This document shows, piece after piece, positions 55,106 through 63,690 of a stretch of DNA of 64,000 bases (the first letter of the stretch is position 1; each line of letters opens with the position of its first letter). The stretch comes from Nereida sp. MMG025. GTDB taxonomy: Bacteria > Pseudomonadota > Alphaproteobacteria > Rhodobacterales > Rhodobacteraceae. The notes under the pieces were generated by a model, which worked only from the letters and a program-made list of their open reading frames with translations, made no database searches and was not told where the DNA came from. The stretch lies in contig NZ_JAKFZN010000007.1 of NCBI RefSeq assembly GCF_021654165.1, forward strand, positions 1-64,000. Direction: 5' to 3'. Made by a program: the position numbers and the translations under genes.

Positions 55106-56992
55106 ATGAAGCGCACCCTTGGCACCTGCTATTATCCAGAACACTGGCCCCGCGATGTCTGGGAAGATGACGCGCGCCGCATGGTGGATGCGGGCCTGAC
55201 GTGGGTGCGCATCGGCGAATTTGCGTGGTCACGTCTTGAACCCACCGAAGGCAATTTTGATTTCGCATGGCTTGATGACGCTATCGACGTATTGGGACAT
55301 GCGGGTCTCAAGGTCGTGCTTGGCACACCCACAGCCACGCCCCCGAAATGGGTGCTTGATAAACATCCCGATATGCTGGCCGTTGATGCCAGCGGCGCGC
55401 CGCGCAAATTCGGATCCCGCAGGCACTATTGTTTTTCGCATCAAGGCTACCGTCAGGAATGTCGCCGCATCGTCACCAAACTGGCCGAACGCTACGGCGC
55501 ACATGCGTTTATCAAGGCGTGGCAAACAGACAACGAATACGGCTGCCATGATACCGTGATCAGCTATTCCAACGCCGCGCGTGCCGGGTTCCAAAACTGG
55601 CTTTCGCAGAAATATCAAAGCCCCGATGCCTTGAACCGCGCGTGGGGCAATGTGTTCTGGTCGATGGAGTACCCGGACTTTGCAGATGTCGATCTGCCAA
55701 ACTTGACCGTGACCGAGCCGAACCACCCCCATCAGCTGGACTTCATGCGCTATAGCTCGGATATGGTTGTAGAATTCAACCGCCTGCAAACCGAGATTTT
55801 ACGCCAGCACACCGATGCCCCCCTTATTCATAACTACATGGGGCGCATCGTTGAATTTGATCACTACGCGGTCGGGGCCGATCTGGATATCGCATCTTGG
55901 GACAGCTATCCCATCGGCTTTCTGTCCGATCGGCTTGAGGCAGACGATGATCACAAACGTCATTTCCTGCGCCAAGGTGATCCCGATTTTCAGGCGTTTC
56001 ACCATGATCTTTACCGCAGTGTGGGGCGCGGGCGCATGTGGATCATGGAACAACAACCCGGCCCCGTGAATTGGGCACCCTACAACCCTGCCCCGCTGCC
56101 CGGTATGGCGCGGCTTTGGGCGTGGGAGGCATTTGCCCATGGTGCCGAAACCGTCTGCTATTTCCGCTGGCGGCAGGCCCCATTCGCCCAGGAGCAGATG
56201 CACGCTGGCCTCTTACGCCCTGACAGCGCCGATGCCCCCGCGCTTGCCGAATGCCAGCAAGTGGCCCAAGAGATTGCGGCAATGCCCGATGTGGGCACAG
56301 CCAAAGCGCAGGCCGCGCTGATCTTTGACTATACCTCGGCTTGGGCATGGATGGCGCAGCCACAAGGGGCTGATTTCGACTACTTCCGCTTGTGCTTTGC
56401 GGTGTATCGCGGGCTGCGGCGGGCAGGCTTGAACGTGGACATACTTGCACCCGACACCACCAATCTGGACGGATATGAACTGGTTATGGCCCCTGGCCTG
56501 ATGTCCTTGTCGTTCGCCTTGCGCACGGCCCTGCGTGATACGAAAACACCTGTCATCCTGGGGCCGCGCACAGATACCAAGACAGACCATCTGGCAATCC
56601 CGACACCAATGGGGCCAAACGTGGACGGGTTAGACATCAGCGTCGTGATGACCGAAAGCATCCCGCCAAACACGCACGCACCTTTGCAAGGGGGCGGTCG
56701 CTTTGTCCATTGGATCGAACATCTTGAAGGCGCGGCTGACCCCGTATTGCGCCACGCGGCTGGCAGCCCTGCAATGGTTGCAAAAAACAACCTTTACTAT
56801 CTGGGCGGCTGGCCAGACGAGCAAACGCTGGATAAGATCATCGCACGGTTTGTGACCCCGATGAACCTGCCCCAAGGGTTGCGCGTGCGCGACACCGATG
56901 CGCACCGCTTCTGGATCAATTACAACCCGCATGATGTGACTTTCGAGGGTCTGACCATTCCTGCCGCAGGTGTGCAATGGACGTCGCTTTGA
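55106..56992 (+). CDS. GH42 beta-galactosidase
   Basis: 628 residues. LGTCYYPEHWPRDVWEDDAR starts the barrel. The acid/base glutamate is in WQTDNEYGCHD, the nucleophile in MWIMEQQPGPVNW. A trimerisation domain and a C-terminal beta domain follow (about 370-628), with WINYNPHDVTFEG at the end. There is no signal peptide, so it hydrolyses imported beta-galactosides in the cytoplasm. With the GH36 enzyme it gives the operon both anomeric specificities. Its last 16 bases overlap galM. Confidence 0.92.
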   Translation: MKRTLGTCYYPEHWPRDVWEDDARRMVDAGLTWVRIGEFAWSRLEPTEGNFDFAWLDDAIDVLGHAGLKVVLGTPTATPPKWVLDKHPDMLAVDASGAPRKFGSRRHYCFSHQGYRQECRRIVTKLAERYGAHAFIKAWQTDNEYGCHDTVISYSNAARAGFQNWLSQKYQSPDALNRAWGNVFWSMEYPDFADVDLPNLTVTEPNHPHQLDFMRYSSDMVVEFNRLQTEILRQHTDAPLIHNYMGRIVEFDHYAVGADLDIASWDSYPIGFLSDRLEADDDHKRHFLRQGDPDFQAFHHDLYRSVGRGRMWIMEQQPGPVNWAPYNPAPLPGMARLWAWEAFAHGAETVCYFRWRQAPFAQEQMHAGLLRPDSADAPALAECQQVAQEIAAMPDVGTAKAQAALIFDYTSAWAWMAQPQGADFDYFRLCFAVYRGLRRAGLNVDILAPDTTNLDGYELVMAPGLMSLSFALRTALRDTKTPVILGPRTDTKTDHLAIPTPMGPNVDGLDISVVMTESIPPNTHAPLQGGGRFVHWIEHLEGAADPVLRHAAGSPAMVAKNNLYYLGGWPDEQTLDKIIARFVTPMNLPQGLRVRDTDAHRFWINYNPHDVTFEGLTIPAAGVQWTSL

Positions 56993-57939
56993 CGCATTTT
57001 GGCACCCTTCCAGACGGGCAAGAGATCAGCAAAATCACCCTGCAATCTGACGATATGACCGTCGGCATCCTCACGTTCGGGGCCACGTTGCAATCGGTTG
57101 TTCATGCCTGCGCCCCCCGCAATCTGACCTTGGGGTTCAACACGATTGCGCCCTACCTTGAAACAGGCCATTTCGCAGGTGGTATCATTGGCCCCGTAGC
57201 CAACCGAATTGCGGGCGCGCAGGCCTCTCTGGGCGGATCCAACCATCGGTTTGAGGCCAACGACACCGGCAACACACTTCATTCAGGCGCGGCCAGTTGG
57301 CACCTGAAAAACTGGCATATCGCGGATCAAGGCCCCGGTTTCGTGACCCTGTCACTGCGTAGCACGGCAGGTGACGGCGGGTTTCGCGCCGCCTATCATG
57401 TCACCGCGACCTATCAGTTGATCGGGCCGCACCTGACGCTTGCCATCATCGCCCGCGCCGACGCCGCAACATGGATCGCCCCTGCACAACACAGCTATTG
57501 GAATCTCTCGGGGGCAGACACGATTGATGAACACACGCTGTCCGTTGCGGCCGACCACTACCTTGCAACAGATGCGCAGGGCATCCCGACGCACCGCGCA
57601 CCTGTCAAAGGCACATCATTTGATCTACGCCGCGCAAGCCCCATCGCGCAGCGCCGCCTTGATCATAACTTTTGCCTGTCGGACACCCGCCGCACGCTGA
57701 CCCCGGCTGCGACCTTGCGCAGCCCAGAGGGGTTATCGCTGGATATTGCCACCACGGACGTGGGGCTTCAGGTCTATGACGGGGGTTTTCTGGATGTGGC
57801 AGGACACGGACCGCGCAGCTTTATCGCGCTGGAGGCACAAGGCTGGCCCAACGCCATGAACCGCCCTGACTTTCCCAACACACGTCTGGAACCGCGCCAG
57901 ATTTTCCACCAGATCACCCGCTGGACGATCACGCCCTAG
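56977..57939 (+). CDS. galM: Aldose 1-epimerase (galactose mutarotase)
   Basis: 320 residues. GGIIGPVANRIAGAQ and the catalytic histidines in TGNTLHSGAASWH and AQHSYWNLSG, with the base glutamate in FIALEAQGWPNAMN, fit the family. It interconverts alpha and beta galactose so both hydrolase products reach the dehydrogenase. It overlaps the GH42 gene by 16 bp and is the last gene of the operon. The next gene is convergent, 6 bp away, with no evident hairpin. Confidence 0.9.
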   Translation: MDVALTHFGTLPDGQEISKITLQSDDMTVGILTFGATLQSVVHACAPRNLTLGFNTIAPYLETGHFAGGIIGPVANRIAGAQASLGGSNHRFEANDTGNTLHSGAASWHLKNWHIADQGPGFVTLSLRSTAGDGGFRAAYHVTATYQLIGPHLTLAIIARADAATWIAPAQHSYWNLSGADTIDEHTLSVAADHYLATDAQGIPTHRAPVKGTSFDLRRASPIAQRRLDHNFCLSDTRRTLTPAATLRSPEGLSLDIATTDVGLQVYDGGFLDVAGHGPRSFIALEAQGWPNAMNRPDFPNTRLEPRQIFHQITRWTITP

Positions 57940-57945
57940 CGCAGT

Positions 57946-58719
57946 TTATCTGGGGGTGGGCCGGACCATATCAATCGGATCAATCATCGCCAGCGCATCG
58001 CCGACGCTCATTTTGGGACCAAAGCTGCCGTCTTTCAAAAACCGCAACGTATGGGCGATCACCACTGGATTGTTCATCAAAAACGTATGGCTGACAGGCA
58101 GTTCCAAATGGTCGGCCATACCATCCAGCTTGGTGCTTTCGACCGTCACTTTCCCGTCGTTCGGCCCGTCAAACACCACAGCACTCAACGCGCCAAGCGG
58201 CACAGTGCCTGCGATAATACCGACCGAGTATTTCACAGGCGCCAGCGTGTTCGGCACGCTTTGGGCGCCTGTGCTCAGCTGTGTGCCCGCAGGCCCGTTG
58301 AACCATTTGAACACCGAAAGATCGCCGACCGCATCCACCAGTTCCGACCCCTTGTTGGGCGGGGCCAGCATCACCACATGGCCTAACCAATCGGGGTTGG
58401 TATTGCCCAGATAGGCGCGCACCAAAATACCGCCCATCGAATGGGTCACAAAATGGACCTTGCGCTCGCCACATTCTTCCAGTGCAGCGGGGATCACATC
58501 GCGCACAAGGGTCTCTATCGGCTCTTTGGTCGATGGATACCCTTTGTTGACAACGTGATAGCCCTTGGCCCGTAGAACCGCCTGCATCAGCGCAAGAGAG
58601 GTATCGCTGCGCGCAAGCCCGTGCAACAACACAACACATTCGGCGTTGGATGGCGCACCAAAGGCCACGGCCGCAGCCGTCAAAAGCGCCTTAACGCCCG
58701 ACAAATGAATACTCTTCAA
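57946..58719 (-). CDS. Exported alpha/beta hydrolase (lipase/esterase-like)
   Basis: About 257 residues with a TTG start. A signal peptide (KSIHLSGVKALLTAAAVAFG) ends near APSNA. ECVVLLHGLARSD is the oxyanion-side strand, the nucleophile serine is in FVTHSMGGILVRAY, and a histidine in PVSHTFLMNN is a triad candidate. It resembles single-domain triacylglycerol lipases or PGAP1-like esterases; the substrate is unknown. The start is uncertain: TTG at 58719 gives the cleanest signal peptide and overlaps the ugd end by 29 bp, TTG at 58704 is possible, and ATG at 58755 would overlap by 65 bp without a ribosome-binding site. Confidence 0.78.
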   Translation of the reverse strand: MKSIHLSGVKALLTAAAVAFGAPSNAECVVLLHGLARSDTSLALMQAVLRAKGYHVVNKGYPSTKEPIETLVRDVIPAALEECGERKVHFVTHSMGGILVRAYLGNTNPDWLGHVVMLAPPNKGSELVDAVGDLSVFKWFNGPAGTQLSTGAQSVPNTLAPVKYSVGIIAGTVPLGALSAVVFDGPNDGKVTVESTKLDGMADHLELPVSHTFLMNNPVVIAHTLRFLKDGSFGPKMSVGDALAMIDPIDMVRPTPR

Positions 58720-59995
58720 ACCCTGCGCGTTTGAGATCTTTTTCAGAATACACATTGCGCAGATCAGCAAATCTTGGCGTTGCCATACGCCGCGCCACAC
58801 GCTTGAGGTCCAACGCGCGGAATTCATTCCACTCGGTCAAAAGAACGCAAAGGTCGGCCTTTTGCACGGCTTTGTAAGCATCTTCGACCCAGTTAACCCC
58901 GGGCAAGAGGGCTTCGCCTTCGTGGCGGCCCTGGGGGTCGGTGACCATCACCTTGGCGCCACCACCAACCAGCGCGGGCACAATCGTCAGGGAGGGCGCA
59001 TCGCGCATATCATCGGTGTTGGGCTTGAACGTGACCCCAAGCACCGCAATCGTTTTGCCGTTGAAACTGCCTTCGCACAGATCAAGCAGCTTATCGATCA
59101 TGCGGCGTTTGACTTCCTCGTTCACCTTAATGACCGTTTCAGTGATCTGCATCGGAACGGCGTGTTCCTGACCGATCCGCGCAAGTGCCTTGGTGTCTTT
59201 GGGAAAGCATGATCCGCCATAGCCTGGACCTGCATGCAGGAACTTGTTGCCAATGCGCCCGTCCAGGCCAATGCCCTTGGCGACTTCTTTGACATCCGCG
59301 CCCACACGCTCGGACAGGGCGGCAATTTCGTTGATGAAGGTGATCTTGGTCGCCAGAAATGCGTTGGCTGCGTATTTGATCATCTCGGCGCTTTCCAGAT
59401 CGGTCGTCACGACGGGGAAATCACGCAAGAACAGCGGACGGTAAATCTCGTTCATCACCTCGCCTGCGCGGTCATTTTGGACCCCCACAACAACACGATC
59501 GGGACGCATGAAATCGTCAATCGCAGCACCTTCGCGCAAAAACTCGGGGTTGGACGCTACATCATAGTCGGCATTCGGGTTCGTCTTGCGGATGACCTGT
59601 TTGACCTGACGGTTCGTGCCCAAAGGAACGGTCGATTTGGTCACGACCACGGTATAATCTTCGATCAACGCAGCAATTTCTTCGGCTGCGGCATACACAT
59701 AGGTCAGATCAGCATGACCATCGCCGCGGCGTGTCGGCGTACCCACAGCGATGAATACAGCCTCGGCCCCCTTCATCGCTTCGGCCAGATCCAGCGTGAA
59801 CGACAGCCGCCCGGCTTTGACGTTCTTTGCCATCAACTCGTCAAGGCCAGGTTCATAGATCGGCACTTCCCCACGGTTGAGCATATCGATCTTTGCAGGA
59901 TCTTTGTCGACGCACACCACATCATGGCCAAAATCGGAAAAACAAACGCCAGACACCAAACCCACATAGCCCGTGCCAATCATTGCAATACGCAT
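58691..59995 (-). CDS. ugd: UDP-glucose 6-dehydrogenase
   Basis: 434 residues, the usual size. MRIAMIGTGYVGLVSGVCFS binds NAD, YEPGLDELM and SNPEFLREGAAIDDF are substrate motifs, and the catalytic cysteine lies in GPGYGGSCFPKDTKAL near residue 260. It oxidises UDP-glucose to UDP-glucuronate for surface polysaccharides. Divergent from manC. Its 3' end overlaps the hydrolase start region. No UDP-glucuronate epimerase is adjacent. Confidence 0.94.
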   Translation of the reverse strand: MRIAMIGTGYVGLVSGVCFSDFGHDVVCVDKDPAKIDMLNRGEVPIYEPGLDELMAKNVKAGRLSFTLDLAEAMKGAEAVFIAVGTPTRRGDGHADLTYVYAAAEEIAALIEDYTVVVTKSTVPLGTNRQVKQVIRKTNPNADYDVASNPEFLREGAAIDDFMRPDRVVVGVQNDRAGEVMNEIYRPLFLRDFPVVTTDLESAEMIKYAANAFLATKITFINEIAALSERVGADVKEVAKGIGLDGRIGNKFLHAGPGYGGSCFPKDTKALARIGQEHAVPMQITETVIKVNEEVKRRMIDKLLDLCEGSFNGKTIAVLGVTFKPNTDDMRDAPSLTIVPALVGGGAKVMVTDPQGRHEGEALLPGVNWVEDAYKAVQKADLCVLLTEWNEFRALDLKRVARRMATPRFADLRNVYSEKDLKRAGFEEYSFVGR

Positions 59996-60153
59996 TTTAC
60001 TTAAACCTGTTTTTTGTGTCCCTGTTCTGGCGAGACTGGCCTCTGGAATGCCGCCATCTGTACTTCAAGTCAATAATATCGGCATTGGAAGCTGGATTTT
60101 TGAATCTGATGGGCGGATAACGGGCAAAACGAACAAGAAGGGCGCGAGCAGAC

Positions 60154-61593
60154 ATGCAGTCTAAAACAATTACCCCCGTGCTGATGGCAGGCGGTTCGGG
60201 CACCCGCCTTTGGCCGTTATCGCGCAAAAGCTATCCCAAACAGTTTTCTGCGCTTGTCGGGGACGAAACCCTGTTTCAAACCAGCGTTAATCGCGTCACG
60301 GGCGCGGATTTCAACGCTCCGATTGTTCTGACAAACTCCGATTTTCGTTTTATCGTGACCGAACAACTTTCTGACGCGGGCATCACCAAAGCCGATATTC
60401 TGATCGAGCCATCGGCGCGCAACACCGCCGCCGCCGTCTTGGCTGCGGCTATGCATATTGCCGCGGATGATCCTGATACCGTGATGCTGGTCAGCCCATC
60501 TGACCACGTAATCCCAGACACCGCAGCATTTCACGCGGCAATTCAGGCAGGCATAGGTGCGGCATGTGATGGCACGCTGATCACCTTCGCGATCACGCCA
60601 ACACATGCCGAAACGGGCTATGGATACCTCGAACTTGAAGACATCGCCCCCAAAGGCCCAACCAAACTTCGCCGCTTTGTGGAAAAACCAGACGCGGCGC
60701 GCGCGGCCGAAATGCTGGACAGCGGCAATTTCTTTTGGAATGCAGGCATCTTCCTTTTTACGGCGGCGACGATCATCAAAGCGTTTGAGGCACATGCCCC
60801 CGAAATGTGCGGCCCCGTGGCAGAAGCCGTGGCCAGCGCAACGCCCGATCTAGGATTTATCAGACTGGCGGCGTCGCCTTGGGAAACGCTCGATGACATC
60901 TCGATTGACTACGCGGTGATGGAACGTGCTAGTAATTTGGCGGCTGTTCCCTTCGATGCAGGCTGGACGGATTTGGGCGGCTGGCCGTCGGTCTGGCGCG
61001 AAAGCAACCCTGACGCGCAGGGCGTCGTCACAACGGGCGCGGCCACAGCGATTGATTGCCACAACAGCCTTCTGCGGTCAGAGGCGGACGGGCAGGAATT
61101 GGTGGGCATCGGCCTGGAAAACATTGTGGCCGTTGCGATGCCCGATGCGGTTTTGGTGGCGGATCTGGATCGCGGCCAAGACGTGAAACTGGCCGTTGAT
61201 GCACTCAAAGCAAAAGGTGCCAAACAGGCGACGGCCTTTCCAAAAGACCACCGCCCTTGGGGCTGGTTCGAAACGCTGGTTTTGGGCGAACGGTTTCAGG
61301 TGAAACGGATTGTCGTAAACCCTGGTGCCGCCTTGTCGCTGCAAAGTCACGTCCACCGCGCTGAACATTGGATCGTCGTCAGCGGCACCGCCAAAGTGAC
61401 AATCGAAAAGCACGAACAATTAGTGTCTGAAAATATGTCAGTCTACATTCCGCTTGGTGCCAAGCACCGCATGGAAAACCCCGGCAAAGTGCCGATGGAA
61501 TTGATCGAAGTGCAGACAGGCAGCTACTTGGGCGAAGACGATATTGTGCGGTATGAAGATGTCTACGCGCGCCCCGAACGGCCCGAAAGCTAA
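60154..61593 (+). CDS. manC: Mannose-1-phosphate guanylyltransferase / mannose-6-phosphate isomerase
   Basis: 479 residues, bifunctional ManC/AlgA type. The nucleotidyltransferase half shows VLMAGGSGTRLWPLSRKSYP and KQF, ETGYGYLE and FVEKPDAARA. The C-terminal cupin half (about 360-479) has RPWGWFETLVLGERFQVKRI and the metal-binding LQSHVHRAEHWIVVSGTAKV. It makes GDP-mannose, a precursor for exopolysaccharide or GDP-fucose. It is divergent from ugd across 158 bp that presumably hold both promoters. No phosphomannomutase is nearby. Confidence 0.94.
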   Translation: MQSKTITPVLMAGGSGTRLWPLSRKSYPKQFSALVGDETLFQTSVNRVTGADFNAPIVLTNSDFRFIVTEQLSDAGITKADILIEPSARNTAAAVLAAAMHIAADDPDTVMLVSPSDHVIPDTAAFHAAIQAGIGAACDGTLITFAITPTHAETGYGYLELEDIAPKGPTKLRRFVEKPDAARAAEMLDSGNFFWNAGIFLFTAATIIKAFEAHAPEMCGPVAEAVASATPDLGFIRLAASPWETLDDISIDYAVMERASNLAAVPFDAGWTDLGGWPSVWRESNPDAQGVVTTGAATAIDCHNSLLRSEADGQELVGIGLENIVAVAMPDAVLVADLDRGQDVKLAVDALKAKGAKQATAFPKDHRPWGWFETLVLGERFQVKRIVVNPGAALSLQSHVHRAEHWIVVSGTAKVTIEKHEQLVSENMSVYIPLGAKHRMENPGKVPMELIEVQTGSYLGEDDIVRYEDVYARPERPES

Positions 61594-61704
61594 GACCTTT
61601 GAGAAAAAACAATTTGACGAAAATTGCCACGCACGCCCAACAGGGTTGCGCGCATTTGTGATGTCTGCGACCATCAATTCCTAAGGTATTTTAGAGATTA
61701 ATTT

Positions 61705-61776
61705 ATGACCAACGACATTCCAGTATCGCTTGAGGACAGAGGTATTGCCAACCTGCGATATCTTGAAGCGAGTTGA
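61705..61776 (+). CDS. 23-residue leader ORF coupled to the next gene
   Basis: ATG at 61705 opens a 23-codon frame (MTNDIPVSLEDRGIANLRYL then EAS) whose TGA at 61774-61776 shares its A with the ATG of the next gene (TGATG). Such coupling suggests a translated leader, or a former N-terminus separated by a frameshift. No strong ribosome-binding site precedes it. The 110 bp between manC and this ORF show nothing recognisable. Confidence 0.3.
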   Translation: MTNDIPVSLEDRGIANLRYLEAS

Positions 61777-62345
61777 TGGATAAAAACAGCTGCACTTGCA
61801 CGCCTCCGCTGGCTAATTCACCGCGCGTTACCTCAAGAAATATTTTGGACGGCGACACATCTGTCACGGGCGCGGGCGAAATCAGAAAAGGCACGACCCT
61901 GACAGTCAGCGGAGACGATCCGTGGGAAGCTGATTTTGCGCGGCTACAGAAACGTTACGAAGCCGAAGCAAGCTTTGGGGCGGCACTTGAAATCGCGGCT
62001 CGTATCGGTGTGAATTCTTGGCTTGTTGAAGGGGCGGCGGGGATCGAAGGTTCCGCATCAACCGCATGGCATTTTGGTGGTCGCATCGTTGAAAACGGCG
62101 ATGGCACTCAGCGCACCCAAAGAAAATATAGGTTCGAAGGCCTACGTGTGCGGGGGCGGGTATTTCTGGCCACTGGCAGCACTGAAAACACCCAAGACGA
62201 TGGCGGCTTTGATACGGGCAGCCCTGATACCATTGGCACGACCCAAACGCAGACCCGCGTGGTCACCGAAAATATCTTTTGGGAAGGGCCGTTGGATAGC
62301 ATGTTGATTGATCCAAGCGGCTCAACGGAATGGCAAGACGTATGA
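61776..62345 (+). CDS. Hypothetical protein, first gene of an unrecognised pair
   Basis: 189 residues, no family recognised. The N-terminus MDKNSCTCTPPLANSPRVTS is Cys/Pro/Ser rich and without a signal peptide. A central helix-like DPWEADFARLQKRYEAEASF is followed by Gly/Thr-rich beta-type sequence (KYRFEGLRVRGRVFLATGST, TQTQTRVVTENIFWEG). The stop overlaps the ATG of the following gene (ATGA), so the two proteins are made together. Function cannot be stated. Confidence 0.6.
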   Translation: MDKNSCTCTPPLANSPRVTSRNILDGDTSVTGAGEIRKGTTLTVSGDDPWEADFARLQKRYEAEASFGAALEIAARIGVNSWLVEGAAGIEGSASTAWHFGGRIVENGDGTQRTQRKYRFEGLRVRGRVFLATGSTENTQDDGGFDTGSPDTIGTTQTQTRVVTENIFWEGPLDSMLIDPSGSTEWQDV

Positions 62346-63373
62346 AACATCGAACTGCGGCAATGGTCGGTATTTTTACCGCTCTTATCACCATTTTCAT
62401 TACATTCGGATACACCCAAGCCGACGAAGGAACAGATGACATGACTGATATTCGCGCAGGCGGCACCTACAGTTTGATTTTACGCATGCAATCCATGCAC
62501 GTGCGCGTCTTTGCCAATGGTGCCTTTTTGGTCAACAAAACAACCGACGGCTTTGCAACATTCACTTTTCCGATCACCGAATATCTCAAGTCTGAAAGCA
62601 ACCAGATTGTCATTGAATTCGAGCCGATGAATTTTGACACCCGCGCATATACCCCGCACCAAGAGGTCGCGCTGGAAATTGAACTGGAACGCGCAGTGCC
62701 CGATGTCGGAACGCAGCGAATATCGGGATATTCGGCGCGCTGGTCGCCTGAGCTGCAAACCTACGCCTCAACCGAAAGCTCTGTTTTCGGGTTCGGGGCG
62801 CTTCAGCGTGCCGATGGCGCTTTCGCCCTTACTGCCCCGCCTGAAATGACGCCAGCAGCCTATGCCTATGCAAGCCGCACATCAGGCGAACATGCCCGCA
62901 AGATCACCATGCGCTTCAACATCGACGACATTGCGATGCCGACCCCGCCCTGGATTGGCGCGCCCGTTATAAAAGATACGCCCGAATTGCGCGCCGAGCT
63001 TTTGGCCGCCAACCGCGATTTGCACAGCGTAATGGCCGCGCAAGACCCAGATCAATTCTATCAGTTTTTCCAACCCGTCTATGACCATCTGGCGCTGGTG
63101 TTGGGGTATAGTGACGGCCGTGCAGTCGTCGAAGACATCGTATCCCAATCGCCGCTGATAACCCCTGATTACACGCTTAACCCCGCCCCAACCGAAACAC
63201 AGATAGATCAGTCATTCTTGTTTTTCGGCTCTGACAACACTTTGGTGCGCCCGTCTCCCAATGTTGTCTCTTGGTCAAATGCGGACGGATCAAGCGAACG
63301 CGCGCGTAACGTGTTCTTTTGTAGAATGGCAGAGGGCGGCCTGCGGCCATGCCACATTCAGGACCTCAACTAA
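62342..63373 (+). CDS. Hypothetical exported protein, second gene of the pair
   Basis: 343 residues. An N-terminal signal sequence or anchor (MKHRTAAMVGIFTALITIFI) precedes FGYTQADEG. Residues about 40-125 look like a jelly-roll beta-sandwich (RVFANGAFLVNKTTDGFATF, ITEYLKSESNQIVIEFEP), similar in style to carbohydrate-binding domains of glycosidases (N-G and dxLxxxxNxIxIxxxP pattern). The C-terminal half has a helical segment (LRAELLAANRDLHSVMAAQD) and ends with a pair of cysteines (FFCRMAEGGLRPCHIQ). I do not recognise the family. A small GC hairpin without T-run follows the stop. Confidence 0.62.
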   Translation: MKHRTAAMVGIFTALITIFITFGYTQADEGTDDMTDIRAGGTYSLILRMQSMHVRVFANGAFLVNKTTDGFATFTFPITEYLKSESNQIVIEFEPMNFDTRAYTPHQEVALEIELERAVPDVGTQRISGYSARWSPELQTYASTESSVFGFGALQRADGAFALTAPPEMTPAAYAYASRTSGEHARKITMRFNIDDIAMPTPPWIGAPVIKDTPELRAELLAANRDLHSVMAAQDPDQFYQFFQPVYDHLALVLGYSDGRAVVEDIVSQSPLITPDYTLNPAPTETQIDQSFLFFGSDNTLVRPSPNVVSWSNADGSSERARNVFFCRMAEGGLRPCHIQDLN

Positions 63374-63405
63374 GCGGCGCTTGCCGCCGTAGTCTCGATT
63401 TGAAC

Positions 63406-63444
63406 AGGGGAAAGTTGGTGGCGTGGGGGAGACTTGAACTCCCG
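63406..63444 (-). repeat. Partial duplicate of the tRNA 3' half
   Basis: Positions 63406-63444 match 63520-63558 with one mismatch over 39 bp. The matching part covers the T-arm, acceptor strand and CCA of the tRNA at 63530-63606 plus about 9 bases of 3' flank. The rest of the tRNA is absent here. It may be an attachment-site scar of an integrated element or a partial tandem duplication 114 bp away. Confidence 0.75.
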
Positions 63445-63529
63445 CACTCAAGCGCATCCCAACAGGGATCGCCAAAGTCGGGACCAAAAATCTGATCTCT
63501 TGGAGCAGTCGAATTGTATAGGGGAAAGG

Positions 63530-63606
63530 TGGTGGCGTGGGGGAGACTTGAACTCCCGACCTATCGATTATGAGTCGATCGCTCTAACCAACTGAGCTAC
63601 CGCGCC
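63530..63606 (-). tRNA. tRNA-Met (anticodon CAT)
   Basis: 77 bases on the minus strand including an encoded CCA. The D-arm reads TAGCTCAGTTGGTTAGAG. The anticodon stem ATCGA/TCGAT holds loop CTCATAA (anticodon CAT), and the T-loop is GTTCAAGTC. The acceptor stem pairs GGCGCGG with CCACGCC with one C-A mismatch at the fifth pair. Elongator methionine is most likely; an isoleucine tRNA with modified CAT cannot be excluded by eye. Confidence 0.88.
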
Positions 63607-63690
63607 ATTCCGAACGCTGATTTATAAGCGGCCCTCTATGGCGTCAACCCGCAAAACCGTGCAAAAAGACCGCAAACAGGGGGGAACCGC

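Noticed and set aside
63406-63487. A second complete tRNA gene
   Set aside because: Only the T-arm, acceptor strand and CCA are present; no anticodon stem or D-arm can be folded upstream.
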